DNA of 64,000 bases. Source: Karalla daura. Taxonomy: Eukaryota; Chordata; Actinopteri; Chaetodontiformes; Leiognathidae. The first letter of the stretch is position 1. The number at the start of each line of letters is the position of its first letter. The stretch covers positions 10,618,997 through 10,682,996 of the forward strand of contig CM055188.1 of the NCBI GenBank assembly GCA_029224185.1, given 5' to 3'. Positions 1 to 11,157 of this stretch are shown here, in pieces. The notes below the pieces were generated by a model. It was given only the letters and a program-made list of their open reading frames with translations. It was not told the origin of the DNA and searched no databases. The position numbers and the translations under genes are program-made.

Positions 1-277
1 GATGTCTTTCAAGGGCCATGATGATGTCACACTGTTGATGGAAAAGTTCAAAGGAGGGGACCAGATTGCCAACGGAAAGAGCTTTTGACATCTGGCCACT
101 GAGTCTATGAAGGAGTCAGGCTATGTACACTTGTCTGAGCAGGTTGTAAACTACTGACACACATTGTGTTACTTATAATTAATAAATTATTAATTTAGTG
201 AAATATAATTCATTGTGTAATTAGCTCCAAGGTCGGTATATGGAACACAGACAAGACAGCCACTTGATGACATAGCT
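1..277 (+). repeat. Partial unit (3' part) at the left edge
   Basis: This is the last 277 bp of a unit whose start is outside the window. It begins inside the 62-codon frame, which here is closed by the ttttgacat variant (TGA at 88-90). It contains the usual end of that frame (TGA at 155-157), an AATAAA at 181-186 in the AT-rich segment, and the linker leading to the first anchor at 278. Confidence 0.95.
181..186 (+). promoter_or_regulatory. AATAAA polyadenylation-like signal in the AT-rich segment
   Basis: AATAAA lies about 24 bases after the TGA that ends the 62-codon frame, with a GT-containing stretch (ttgtgtaa) about 30 bases further on. That is the spacing of a vertebrate poly(A) site. 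Many units have AATAAA at this place; many others have GATAAA (for example 907-912) and lack it. The AT-rich context makes chance occurrence likely. Confidence 0.25.
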
Positions 278-315
278 ATGGGGAGCCTACCTATGCAGCC
301 TTGTATGTTTGAGAA

Positions 316-357
316 TTTTTTTCTTTGTTTTGTCCTTTGTTTTTTTTTGTTTTCTAG
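316..357 (+). other. T-rich tract with splice-acceptor-like end
   Basis: About 40 bases, nearly all pyrimidine with a few G, end in tctag, a good match to a vertebrate polypyrimidine tract and 3' splice site. Across the array 51 units end in tctag, 36 in tctaa and one (unit at 19100) in tcaag. The A variant destroys the AG at that position. Tract length differs between units and shifts the frame of anything translated through it. Whether it is used in splicing cannot be told from sequence. Confidence 0.4.
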
Positions 358-479
358 ATCCAGCCCACCACCCTCAAGCCTTACACCAAAATGTGGTGTA
401 TGGTGCAGTTGTGACAGAGGCTCAGTGTCTGCTCGGGACCACTCTCCTGGGTCTGCTCATGCTTGGAGCCCACTGGGCC

Positions 480-494
480 CACGTGCGTCCGCGG
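480..494 (+). promoter_or_regulatory. E-box CACGTG with adjacent CpG-rich CCGCGG
   Basis: CACGTG (480-485) is followed by cgt and CCGCGG (489-494), the densest CpG cluster in the unit. It is kept in nearly all units, with exceptions at 28675-28680 and 62035-62040 (CACATG) and at 48240-48245 and 53320-53325 (CACGTT). The neighbouring CCGCGG is CCGCAG in many long-type units. CACGTG is a known bHLH (Myc/USF) site; binding here is only a possibility. Confidence 0.3.
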
Positions 495-592
495 AGGAGA
501 AGAGTGGTCTGTGTGGGTCTGCGAGCACTGCCACAACATAAGGACAGTGGCCTCCCAGCCCCTACTTACAAACTCTGTTGTGGGCTGAACGC

Positions 593-707
593 TGACATCA
601 TCATCACCATCATCTTGTCCTATTCAATGAGCTGTGTAAGGTAGGCCTAAGGCATGTGTGACATCATCACTGTCCTCATGTCAAGTGCCTGACTGATGAC
701 ATCATCA
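593..707 (+). promoter_or_regulatory. Three direct TGACATCATCA motifs per unit
   Basis: TGACATCATCA occurs at 593-603, 659-669 and 697-707. Its inverse is at 746-756. TGACATCA resembles the CRE/AP-1 family of bZIP sites (TGACGTCA, TGACTCA). Four copies in about 165 bp, repeated in 88 units, give several hundred related sites in the window. Function is not shown. Confidence 0.35.
597..614 (+). repeat. ATC microsatellite inside the unit
   Basis: Short ATC run interrupted by ACC in most 726-727-bp units. It is uninterrupted and shorter in 718-723-bp units. It is longest in the units at 42953, 44404, 54566, 56745 and 58923, which are among the longest in the array. It changes unit length in three-base steps. 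The units at 19826 and 22714 share an ATT interruption. Confidence 0.85.
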
Positions 708-708
708 G
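641..708 (+). other. Intron-like segment (donor AAG|GTAGGC to acceptor catcag)
   Basis: AAG|GTAGGC is a fair 5' splice site, and several units have the better CAG|GTAGGC (units at 2457, 3907, 6077, 7527, 61833). About 15 bases before the AG at 707-708 is CTGAC, matching the branch-point pattern yUnAy. The implied intron is only 68 bp and lacks a polypyrimidine tract. Joining here does not connect the core frame with the 62-codon frame in phase, so a coding transcript is not supported. Confidence 0.2.
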
Positions 709-759
709 TGCTGCACTTTGAGGCTTTGATGTCTTTCAAGGGCCATGATGATGTCACAC
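656..759 (+). other. 14-bp inverted repeat enclosing an 18-bp near-palindrome
   Basis: Arm gtgtgacatcatca (656-669) is the exact reverse complement of tgatgatgtcacac (746-759), 76 bases apart. Between them, 692-709 (actgatgacatcatcagt) has perfect 8-bp arms around a CA centre. DNA cruciforms or a branched RNA hairpin are possible. Many short-type units lose one base of the first arm (catatgtg), leaving 13 pairs, and seven units have one mismatch in the second arm. Confidence 0.6.
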
Positions 760-884
760 TGTTGATGGAAAAGTTCAAAGGAGGGGTCCAGATTGCCAAC
801 AGAAAGAGCTTTATACATCTGACCACTGAGTCTATGAAGGAGTCAGGCTATGTACACTTGTCTGAGCAGGTTGTAAACTACTGA
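696..884 (+). other. 62-codon open frame in the 3' half of the unit (doubtful CDS)
   Basis: ATG at 696 opens a frame of ordinary mixed composition (Lys/Glu-rich middle, Val-Asn-Tyr end) terminating at TGA 882-884. It is open at 61-62 codons in about 50 of 88 units. Elsewhere it is broken by ttttgacat (TGA), by a two-base loss (gaaatttc), by gtgctcac, or by late stops (gagtaggttg, gagtaaggc, gagtgaggc). Subfamily differences I compared are mostly amino-acid changing (Phe/Ser, Gly/Ala, Lys/Glu, Gly/Glu, Arg/Gly, Thr/Ala). That argues against purifying selection. I recognise no domain, but this is the most protein-like frame in the unit. Confidence 0.2.
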
Positions 885-898
885 CACACATTGTGTTA

Positions 899-1004
899 CT
901 TATAATTGATAAATTATTAATTTTGTGAAATATAATTCATTGTGTAATTAGCTCTAAGGTCGGTATATGGAACACAGACAAGACAGCCACTTGATGACAT
1001 AGCT
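899..1004 (+). other. AT-rich segment and linker of the unit
   Basis: About 899-950 is almost entirely A and T (two forms across the array: aaattattaattttgtgaa and aaatgattaatttagtgaa). The linker 951-1004 holds ggtcggtatatgg in long units and ggtcagtatgtgg in short units. No gene seen. Helical flexibility or nuclear-matrix attachment is possible but unproven. Confidence 0.7.
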
Positions 1005-1899
1005 ATGGGGAGCCTACCTATCCAGCCTTGTATGTGTGAGAATTCTTTTCTTTGTTTTGTCCTTTGTTTTTGTTTGTTTTCTAAATCCAGCCCACCACCC
1101 TCAAGCCTTACACCAATATGTGGTGTATGGTGCAGTTGTGACAGAGGCTCAATGTCTGCTCGGAACGACTCTCCTGGGTCTGCTCATGCTTGGAGCCCAC
1201 TGGGCCCACGTGCGTCCGCGGAGGAGAAGAGTGGTCTGTGTGGGTCTGCGAGCACTGCCACAACATAAGGACAGTGGCCTCCCAGCCCCTACTTACAAAC
1301 TCTGTTGTGGGCTGAACGCTGACATCATCATCACCATCATCATGTCCTATTCAATGAGCTGTGTAAGGTAGGCCTAAGGCATGTGTGACATCATCACTGT
1401 CCTCATGTCAAGTGCCTGACTGATGACATCATCAGTGCTCACTTTGAGGCTTTGATGTCTTTCAAGGCCCATGATGATGTCACACTGTTGATGGAAAAGT
1501 TCAAAGGAGGGGACCAGATTGCCAACGGAAAGAGCTTTTGACATCTGGCCACTGAGTCTATGAAGGAGTCAGGCTATGTACACTTGTCTGAGCAGGTTGT
1601 AAACTACTGACACACATTGTGTTACTTATAATTAATAAATTATTAATTTAGTGAAATATAATTCATTGTGTAATTAGCTCCAAGGTCGGTATATGGAACA
1701 CAGACAAGACAGCCACTTGATGACATAGCTATGGGGAGCCTACCTATGCAGCCTTGTATGTTTGAGAATTTTTTTCTTTGTTTTGTCCTTTGTTTTTTTT
1801 TGTTTTCTAGATCCAGCCAACCACCCTTAAGCCTTACACCAAAATGTGGTGTATGGTGCAGTTGTGACAGAGGCTCAGTGTCTGCTCGGGACCACTCTC

Positions 1900-4680
1900 C
1901 TGGGTCTGCTCATGCTTGGAGCCCACTGGGCCCACGTGCGTCCGCGGAGGAGAAGAGTGGTCTGTGTGGGTCTGCGAGCACTGCCACAACATAAGGACAG
2001 TGGCCTCCCAGCCCCGACTTACAAACTCTGTTGTGGGCTGAACGCTGACATCATCATCACCATCATCATGTCCTATTCAATGAGCTGTGTAAGGTAGGCC
2101 TAAGGCATGTGTGACATCATCACTGTCCTCATGTCAAGTGCCTGACTGATGACATCATCAGTGCTCACTTTGAGGCTTTGATGTCTTTCAAGGGCCATGA
2201 TGATGTCACACTTTTGATGGAAAAGTTCAAAGGAGGGGTCCAGATTGCCAACAGAAAGAGCTTTATACATCTGACCACTGAGTCTATGAAGGAGTCAGGC
2301 TATGTACACTTGTCTAAGCAGGTTGTAAACTACTGACACACATTGTGTTACTTATAATTGATAAATTATTAATTTTGTGAAATATAATTCATTGTGTAAT
2401 TAGCTCTAAGGTCGGTATATGGAACACAGACAAGACAGCCACTTGATGACATAGCTATGGGGAGCCTACCTATCCAGCCTTGTATGTTTGAGAATTTTTT
2501 TCTTTGTTTTGTCCTTTGTTTTTGTTTGTTTTCTAAATCCAGCCCACCACCCTCAAGCCATACACCAATACGTGGTGTAAGGTGCAGTTGTGACAGAGGC
2601 TCATTGTCTGCTAGGAACGACTCTCCTGGGTCTGCTCATGCTTGGAGCCCACTGGGCCCACGTGCGTCCGCAGAGGAGAAGAGTGGTCTGTGTGGGTCTG
2701 CGAGCACTGCCACAACATAAGGACAGTGGCCTCCCAGCCCCTACTTGCAAACTCTGTTGTGGGCTGAACGCTGACATCATCATCACCATCATCATGTCCT
2801 ATTCAATGAGCTGTGTCAGGTAGGCCTAAGGCATGTGTGACATCATCACTGTCCTCATGTCAAGTGCCTGACTGATGACATCATCAGTGCTGCACTTTGA
2901 GGCTTTGATGTCTTTCAAGGGCCATGATGATGTCACACTGTTGATGGAAAAGTTCAAAGGAGGGGTCCAGATTGCCAACAGAAAGAGCTTTATACATCTG
3001 ACCACTGAGTCTATGAAGGAGTCAGGCTATGTACACTTGTCTGAGCAGGTTGTAAACTACTGACACACATTGTGTTACTTATAATTGATAAATTATTAAT
3101 TTTGTGAAATATAATTCATTGTGTAATTAGCTCTAAGGTCGGTATATGGAACACAGACAAGACAGCCACTTGATGACATAGCTATGGGGAGCCTACCTAT
3201 CCAGCCTTGTATGTTTGAGAATTTTTTTCTTTTTGTCCTTTGTTTTTGTTTGTTTTCTAAATCCAGCCCACCACCCTCAAGCCTTACACCAATATGTGGT
3301 GTATGGTGCAGTTGTGACAGAGGCTCAATGTCTGCTCGGAACGACTCTCCTGGGTCTGCTCATGCTTGGAGCCCACTGGGCCCACGTGCGTCCGCGGAGG
3401 AGAAGAGTGGTCTGTGTGGGTCTGCGAGCACTGCCACAACATAAGGACAGTGGCCTCCCAGCCCCGACTTACAAACTCTGTTGTGGGCTGAACGCTGACA
3501 TCATCATCACCATCATCATGTCCTATTCAATGAGCTGTGTAAGGTAGGCCTAAGGCATGTGTGACATCATCACTGTCCTCATGTCAAGTGCCTGACTGAT
3601 GACATCATCAGTGCTCACTTTGAGGCTTTGATGTCTTTCAAGGGCCATGATGATGTCACACTTTTGATGGAAAAGTTCAAAGGAGGGGTCCAGATTGCCA
3701 ACAGAAAGAGCTTTATACATCTGACCACTGAGTCTATGAAGGAGTCAGGCTATGTACACTTGTCTAAGCAGGTTGTAAACTACTGACACACATTGTGTTA
3801 CTTATAATTGATAAATTATTAATTTTGTGAAATATAATTCATTGTGTAATTAGCTCTAAGGTCGGTATATGGAACACAGACAAGACAGCCACTTGATGAC
3901 ATAGCTATGGGGAGCCTACCTATCCAGCCTTGTATGTTTGAGAATTTTTTTCTTTGTTTTGTCCTTTGTTTTTGTTTGTTTTCTAAATCCAGCCCACCAC
4001 CCTCAAGCCATACACCAATACGTGGTGTAAGGTGCAGTTGTGACAGAGGCTCATTGTCTGCTAGGAACGACTCTCCTGGGTCTGCTCATGCTTGGAGCCC
4101 ACTGGGCCCACGTGCGTCCGCAGAGGAGAAGAGTGGTCTGTGTGGGTCTGCGAGCACTGCCACAACATAAGGACAGTGGCCTCCCAGCCCCTACTTGCAA
4201 ACTCTGTTGTGGGCTGAACGCTGACATCATCATCACCATCATCATGTCCTATTCAATCAGCTGTGTCAGGTAGGCCTAAGGCATGTGTGACATCATCACT
4301 GTCCTCATGTCAAGTGCCTGACTGATGACATCATCAGTGCTGCACTTTGAGGCTTTGATGTCTTTCAAGGGCCATGATGATGTCACACTGTTGATGGAAA
4401 AGTTCAAAGGAGGGGTCCAGATTGCCAACAGAAAGAGCTTTATACATCTGACCACTGAGTCTATGAAGGAGTCAGGCTATGTACACTTGTCTGAGCAGGT
4501 TGTAAACTACTGACACACATTGTGTTACTTATAATTGATAAATTATTAATTTTGTGAAATATAATTCATTGTGTAATTAGCTCTAAGGTCGGTATATGGA
4601 ACACAGACAAGACAGCCACTTGATGACATAGCTATGGGGAGCCTACCTATCCAGCCTTGTATGTTTGAGAATTTTTTTCT
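1900..4680 (+). repeat. Dimeric higher-order repeat, period 1,450 bp
   Basis: About 1,900-3,230 matches about 3,350-4,680 at an offset of 1,450 bp (two units). Shared rare variants include gccccgactt, gtgctcac, cttttgatgg and tctaagcagg in one member, and ggctcattgtc and cttgcaaac in the other. Limits are approximate; the copies part at the T tracts near 3,228 and 4,678, where one has lost three bases. Confidence 0.85.
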
Positions 4681-6076
4681 TTGTTTTGTCCTTTGTTTTT
4701 GTTTGTTTTCTAAATCCAGCCCACCACCCTCAAGCCATACACCAATACGTGGTGTAAGGTGCAGTTGTGACAGAGGCTCAGTGTCTGCTAGGAACGACTC
4801 TCCTGGGTCTGCTCATGCTTGGAGCCCACTGGGCCCACGTGCGTCCGCAGAGGAGAAGAGTGGTCTGTGTGGGTCTGCGAGCACTGCCACAACATAAGGA
4901 CAGTGGCCTCCCAGCCCCTACTTACAAACTCTGTTGTGGGCTGAACGCTGACATCATCATCATCATCATGTCCTATTCAATGAGCTGTGTAAGGTAGGCC
5001 TAAGGCATGTGTGACATCATCACTGTCCTCATGTCAAGTGCCTGACTGATGACATCATCAGTGCTGCACTTTGAGGCTTTGATGTCTTTCAAGGGCCATG
5101 ATGATGTCACAGTGTTGATGGAAATTTCAAAGGAGGGGACCAGATTGCCAACAGAAAGAGCTTTTGACATCTGACCACTGAGTCTATGAAGGAGTCAGGC
5201 TATGTACACTTGTCTGAGCAGGTTGTAAACTACTGACACACATTGTGTTACTTATAATTGATAAATTATTAATTTAGTGAAATATAATTCATTGTGTAAT
5301 TAGCTCTAAGGTCGGTATATGGAACACAGACAAGACAGCCACTTGATGACATAGCTATGGGGAGCCTACCTATCCAGCCTTGTATGTTTGAGAATTTTTT
5401 TCTTTTTGTCCTTTGTTTTTGTTTGTTTTCTAAATCCAGCCCACCACCCTCAAGCCATACACCAATACGTGGTGTAAGGTGCAGTTGTGACAGAGGCTCA
5501 GTGTCTGCTAGGAACGACTCTCCTGGGTCTGCTCATGCTTGGAGCCCACTGGGCCCACGTGCGTCCGCAGAGGAGAAGAGTGGTCTGTGTGGGTCTGCGA
5601 GCACTGCCACAACATAAGGACAGTGGCCTCCCAGCCCCTACTTACAAACTCTGTTGTGGGCTGAACGCTGACATCATCATCATCATCATGTCCTATTCAA
5701 TGAGCTGTGTAAGGTAGGCCTAAGGCATGTGTGACATCATCACTGTCCTCATGTCAAGTGCCTGACTGATGACATCATCAGTGCTGCACTTTGAGGCTTT
5801 GATGTCTTTCAAGGGCCATGATGATGTCACACTGTTGATGGAAATTTCAAAGGAGGGGACCAGATTGCCAACAGAAAGAGCTTTTGACATCTGGCCACTG
5901 AGTCTATGAAGGAGTCAGGCTATGTACACTTGTCTGAGCAGGTTGTAAACTACTGACACACATTGTGTTACTTATAATTAATAAATTATTAATTTAGTGA
6001 AATATAATTCATTGTGTAATTAGCTCCAAGGTCGGTATATGGAACACAGACAAGACAGCCACTTGATGACATAGCT

Positions 6077-8253
6077 ATGGGGAGCCTACCTATGCAGCCT
6101 TGTATGTTTGAGAATTTTTTTCTTTGTTTTGTCCTTTGTTTTTTTTTGTTTTCTAGATCCAGCCCACCACCCTCCAACCTTACACCAATATGTGGTGTAA
6201 GGTGCAGTTGTGACAGAGGCTCAGTGTCTGCTAGGAACGACTCTCCTGGGTCTGCTCATGCTTGGAGCCCACTGGGCCCACGTGCGTCCGCGGAGGAGAA
6301 GAGTGCTCTGTGTGGGTCTGCGAGCACTGCCACAACATAAGGACAGTGGCCTCCCAGCCCCTACTTACAAACTCTGTTGTGGGGTGAACACTGACATCAT
6401 CATCACCATCATCATGTCCTATTCAATGAGCTGTGTCAGGTAGGCCTCAGGCATGTGTGACATCATCACTGTCCTCATGTCAAGTGCCTGACTGATGACA
6501 TCATCAGTGCTGCACTTTGAGGCTTTGATGTCTTTCAAGGGCCATGATGATGTCACACTGTTGATGGAAAAGTTCAAAGGAGGGGACCAGATTGCCAACG
6601 GAAAGAGCTTTTGACATCTGGCCACTGAGTCTATGAAGGAGTCAGGCTATGTACACTTGTCTGAGCAGGTTGTAAACTACTGACACACATTGTGTTACTT
6701 ATAATTAATAAATTATTAATTTAGTGAAATATAATTCATTGTGTAATTAGCTCCAAGGTCGGTATATGGAACACAGACAAGACAGCCACTTGATGACATA
6801 GCTATGGGGAGCCTACCTATGCAGCCTTGTATGTTTGAGAATTTTTTTCTTTGTTTTGTCCTTTGTTTTTTTTTGTTTTCTAGATCCAGCCCACCACCCT
6901 CAAGCCTTACACCAAAATGTGGTGTATGGTGCAGTTGTGACAGAGGCTCAGTGTCTGCTCGGGACCACTCTCCTGGGTCTGCTCATGCTTGGAGCCCACT
7001 GGGCCCACGTGCGTCCGCGGAGGAGAAGAGTGGTCTGTGTGGGTCTGCCAGCACTGCCACAACATAAGGACAGTGGCCTCCCAGCCCCTACTTACAAACT
7101 CTGTTGTGGGCTGAACGCTGACATCATCATCATCATCATGTCCTATTCAATGAGCTGTGTAAGGTAGGCCTCAGGCATGTGTGACATCATCACTGTCCTC
7201 ATGTCAAGTGCCTGACTGATGACATCATCAGTGCTGCACTTTGAGGCTTTGATGTCTTTCAAGGGCCATGATGATGTCACACTGTTGATGGAAATTTCAA
7301 AGGAGGGGACCAGATTGCCAACAGAAAGAGCTTTTGACATCTGGCCACTGAGTCTATGAAGGAGTCAGGCTATGTACACTTGTCTGAGCAGGTTGTAAAC
7401 TACTGACACACATTGTGTTACTTATAATTAATAAATTATTAATTTAGTGAAATATAATTCATTGTGTAATTAGCTCCAAGGTCGGTATATGGAACACAGA
7501 CAAGACAGCCACTTGATGACATAGCTATGGGGAGCCTACCTATGCAGCCTTGTATGTTTGAGAATTTTTTTCTTTGTTTTGTCCTTTGTTTTTTTTTGTT
7601 TTCTAGATCCAGCCCACCACCCTCCAACCTTACACCAATATGTGGTGTAAGGTGCAGTTGTGACAGAGGCTCAGTGTCTACTAGGAACGACTCTCCTGGG
7701 TCTGCTCATGCTTGGAGCCCACTGGACCCACGTGCGTCCGCGGAGGAGAAGAGTGGTCTGTGTGGGTCTGCGAGCACTGCCACAACATAAGGACAGTGGC
7801 CTCCCAGCCCCTACTTACAAACTCTGTTGTGGGGTGAACACTGACATCATCATCACCATCATCATGTCCTATTCAATGAGCTGTGTCAGGTAGGCCTCAG
7901 GCATGTGTGACATCATCACTGTCCTCATGTCAAGTGCCTGACTGATGACATCATCAGTGCTGCACTTTGAGGCTTTGATGTCTTTCAAGGGCCATGATGA
8001 TGTCACACTGTTGATGGAAAAGTTCAAAGGAGGGGACCAGATTGCCAACGGAAAGAGCTTTTGACATCTGGCCACTGAGTCTATGAAGGAGTCAGGCTAT
8101 GTACACTTGTCTGAGCAGGTTGTAAACTACTGACACACATTGTGTTACTTATAATTGATAAATTATTAATTTTGTGAAATATAATTCATTGTGTAATTAG
8201 CTCTAAGGTCGGTATATGGAACACAGACAAGACAGCCACTTGATGACATAGCT
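6077..8253 (+). repeat. Dimeric higher-order repeat, period 1,450 bp
   Basis: The unit at 6077 recurs at 7527 with shared tctagatcc, ccaacctt, gtgaacactgac and gtcaggtaggcctcag variants. The intervening unit at 6804 is of a different kind. Single differences such as gagtgctctg (near 6302) and actggaccc (near 7722) arose after duplication. Confidence 0.8.
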
Positions 8254-11157
8254 ATGGGGAGCCTACCTATCCAGCCTTGTATGTTTGAGAATTTTTTTCT
8301 TTGTTTTGTCCTTTGTTTTTGTTTGTTTTCTAAATCCAGCCCACCACCCTCAAGCCATACACCAATATGTGGTGTAAGGTGCAGTTGTGACAGAGGCTCA
8401 GTGTCTGCTAGGAACGACTCTCCTGGGTCTGCTCATGCTTGGAGCCCACTGGGCCCACGTGCGTCCGCAGAGGAGAAGAGTGGTCTGTGTGGGTCTGCGA
8501 GCACTGCCACAACATAAGGACAGTGGCCTCCCAGCCCCTACTTACAAACTCTGTTGTGGGGTGAACGCTGACATCATCATCACCATCATCATGTCCAATT
8601 CAATGAGCTGTGTAAGGTAGGCCTAAGGCAAGTGTGACATCATCACTGTCCTCATGTCAAGTGCCTGACTGATGACATCATCAGTGCTGCACTTTGAGGC
8701 TTTGATGTCTTTCAAGGGCCATGATGATGTCACACTGTTGATGGAAAAGTTCAAAGGAGGGGTCCAGATTGCCAACAGAAAGAGCTTTATACATCTGGCC
8801 ACTGAGTCTATGAAGGAGTCAGGCTATGTACACTTGTCTGAGCAGGTTGTAAACTACTGACACACATTGTGTTACTTATAATTAATAAATGATTAATTTA
8901 GTGAAATGTATTTCATTGTGTAAATAGCTATAAGGTCGGTATATGGAACACAGACAAGACAGCCACTTGATGACATAGCTATGGGGAGCCTACCTATCCA
9001 GCCTTGTATGTTTGAGAATTTTTTTCTTTGTTTTGTCCTTTGTTTTTGTTTGTTTTCTAAATCCAGCCCACCACCCTCAAGCCATACACCAATACGTGGT
9101 GTAAGGTGCAGTTGTGACAGAGGCTCAGTGTCTGCTAGGAACGACTCTCCTGGGTCTGCTCATGCTTGGAGCCCACTGGGCCCACGTGCGTCCGCAGAGG
9201 AGAAGAGTGGTCTGTGTGGGTCTGCGAGCACTGCCACAACATAAGGACAGTGGCCTCCCAGCCCCTTCTTACAAACTGTGTTGTGGGGTGAACGCTGACT
9301 CATCATCATCATCATGTCCTATTCAATGAGCTGTGTAAGGTAGGCCTAAGGCATGTGTGACATCATCACTGTCCTCATGTCAAGTGCCTGACTGATGACA
9401 TCATCAGTGCTGCACTTTGAGGCTTTGATGTCTTTCAAGGGCCATGATGATGTCACACTGTTGATGGAAAAGTTCAAAGGAGGGGACCAGATTGCCAACG
9501 GAAAGAGCTTTTGACATCTGGCCACTGAGTCTATGAAGGAGTCAGGCTATGTACACTTGTCTGAGCAGGTTGTAAACTACTGACACACATTGTGTTACTT
9601 ATAATTGATAAATTATTAATTTTGTGAAATATAATTCATTGTGTAATTAGCTCTAAGGTCGGTATATGGAACACAGACAAGACAGCCACTTGATGACATA
9701 GCTATGGGGAGCCTACCTATCCAGCCTTGTATGTTTGAGAATTTTTTTCTTTGTTTTGTCCTTTGTTTTTGTTTGTTTTCTAAATCCAGCCCACCACCCT
9801 CAAGCCTTACACCAATATGTGGTGTAAGGTGCAGTTGTGACAGAGGCTCAGTGTCTGCTAGGAACGACTCTCCTGGGTCTGCTCATGCTTGGAGCCCACT
9901 GGGCCCACGTGCGTCCGCAGAGGAGAAGAGTGGTCTGTGTGGGTCTGCGAGCACTGCCACAACATAAGGACAGTGGCCTCCCAGCCCCTACTTACAAACT
10001 CTGTTGTGGGGTGAACGCTGACATCATCATCACCATCATCATGTCCAATTCAATGAGCTGTGTAAGGTAGGCCTAAGGCAAGTGTGACATCATCACTGTC
10101 CTCATGTCAAGTGCCTGACTGATGACATCATCAGTGCTGCACTTTGAGGCTTTGATGTCTTTCAAGGGCCATGATGATGTCACACTGTTGATGGAAAATT
10201 TCAAAGGAGGGGTCCAGATTGCCAACAGAAAGAGCTTTATACATCTGGCCACTGAGTCTATGAAGGAGTCAGGCTATGTACACTTGTCTGAGCAGGTTGT
10301 AAACTACTGACACACATTGTGTTACTTATAATTAATAAATGATTAATTTAGTGAAATGTATTTCATTGTGTAAATAGCTATAAGGTCGGTATATGGAACA
10401 CAGACAACACAGCCACTTGATGACAAAGCCATGGGGAGCCTACCTGTCCAGCCTTGTATGTTTGAGAATTTTTTTCTTTGTTTTGTCCTTTGTTTTTGTT
10501 TGTTTTCTAAATCCAGCCCACCACCCTCAAGCCTTACACCAATATGTGGTGTAAGGTGCAGTTGTGACAGAGGCTCAGTGTCTGCTAGGAATAACTCTCC
10601 TGGGTCTGCTCATGCTTGGAGCCCACTGGGCCCACGTGCGTCCGCGGAGGAGAAGAGTGGTCTGTGTGGGTCTGCGAGCACTGCCACAACATAAGGACAG
10701 TGGCCTCCCAGCCCCTACTTACAAACTCTGTTGTGGGCTGAACGCTGACATCATCATCACCATCATCATGTCCTATTCAATGAGCTGTGTAAGGTAGGCC
10801 TTAGGCATGTGTGACATCATCACTGTCCTCATGTCAAGTGCCTGACTGATGACATCATCAGTGCTGCACTTTGAGGCTTTGATGTCTTTCAAGGGCCATG
10901 ATGATGTCACACTGTTGATGGAAAAGTTCAAAGGAGGGGTCCAGATTGCCAACAGAAAGAGCTTTATACATCTGACCACTGAGTCTATGAAGGAGTCAGG
11001 CTATGTACACTTGTCTGAGCAGGTTGTAAACTACTGACACACATTGTGTTACTAATAATTGATAAATGATTAATTTTGTGAAATATAATTCATTGTGTAA
11101 TTAGCTCTCAGGTCGGTATATGGAACACAGACAAGACAGCCACTTGATGACATAGCT
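8254..11157 (+). repeat. Dimeric higher-order repeat, period 1,450 bp
   Basis: The unit at 8254 recurs at 9704 with shared gtccaattc, gcaagtgtgac, aatgtatttcattg and taaatagctataagg variants. The second members (8981 and 10431) have diverged: the former has a one-base change in the ATC start, the latter carries acaaagccatgg. Confidence 0.75.

Larger units (their letters stand above)
278..541 (+). other. 87-codon open frame from the anchor ATG (doubtful CDS)
   Basis: The anchor ATG has purines at -3 and +4, a workable eukaryotic start context. The frame runs through the T-rich tract, giving a hydrophobic Phe/Leu/Cys stretch at about residues 10-26 that mimics a signal peptide, and then a Ser/Pro-rich part ending at TAA. 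About half of the units keep it at 86-87 codons; one (17651) has TTG for ATG. In units whose T tract has the extra C, the ATG is out of frame with the rest. I recognise no domain. The hydrophobic stretch is what any T-rich DNA would encode, so I consider a real protein unlikely. Confidence 0.15.
309..644 (+). other. Open frame through the GC-richer core (doubtful CDS)
   Basis: This frame covers the core and ATC tract and stops at the TAG overlapping the donor-like AAG|GTAGGC. The core part encodes a Leu-rich stretch, then a run of five basic residues within PRRRR, and an Ile-rich run from the microsatellite. From the start of the core it is open only in units with ggtgtatgg. In most units ggtgtaagg puts a TAA upstream and leaves about 75-77 codons starting at GTG. 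A one-base loss alters it in the units at 11885, 21268, 24156 and 29194, and another changes its end in the unit at 8981. No family recognised. Confidence 0.12.
278..1004 (+). repeat. Reference monomer (727 bp) used to describe unit anatomy
   Basis: First complete unit. In order: anchor (278-315), T-rich tract (316-355), GC-richer core (358-590), ATC microsatellite (597-614), a stretch with splice-donor-like AAG|GT (GT at 641-642), inverted-repeat arms (656-669 and 746-759) enclosing a near-palindrome (692-709), a 62-codon open frame (696-884), an AT-rich segment (about 899-950) and a linker to the next anchor. The same order holds in all 88 units. Confidence 0.95.

Noticed and set aside
486..502. 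CTCF-like site in the CCGCGGAGGAG stretch, as in some macrosatellites
   Set aside because: It matches the commonly cited core only partly, with at least three mismatches, so I cannot support it.
278..541. Signal-peptide-like secreted protein repeated in about half of the units
   Set aside because: The hydrophobic stretch is simply the translation of the T-rich tract, and an extra C puts the ATG out of frame across the short subfamily.
309..884. One spliced protein made from the core frame and the 62-codon frame
   Set aside because: With the best donor (640) and acceptor (709) the phases disagree, and the phase that would fit has stops in the core of nearly all units.
2601..2795. Minus-strand open frames of 60-114 codons in many units
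   Set aside because: They are reverse-strand shadows of the core and 3' segments, vary with subfamily stops, and have no supporting signals on that strand.
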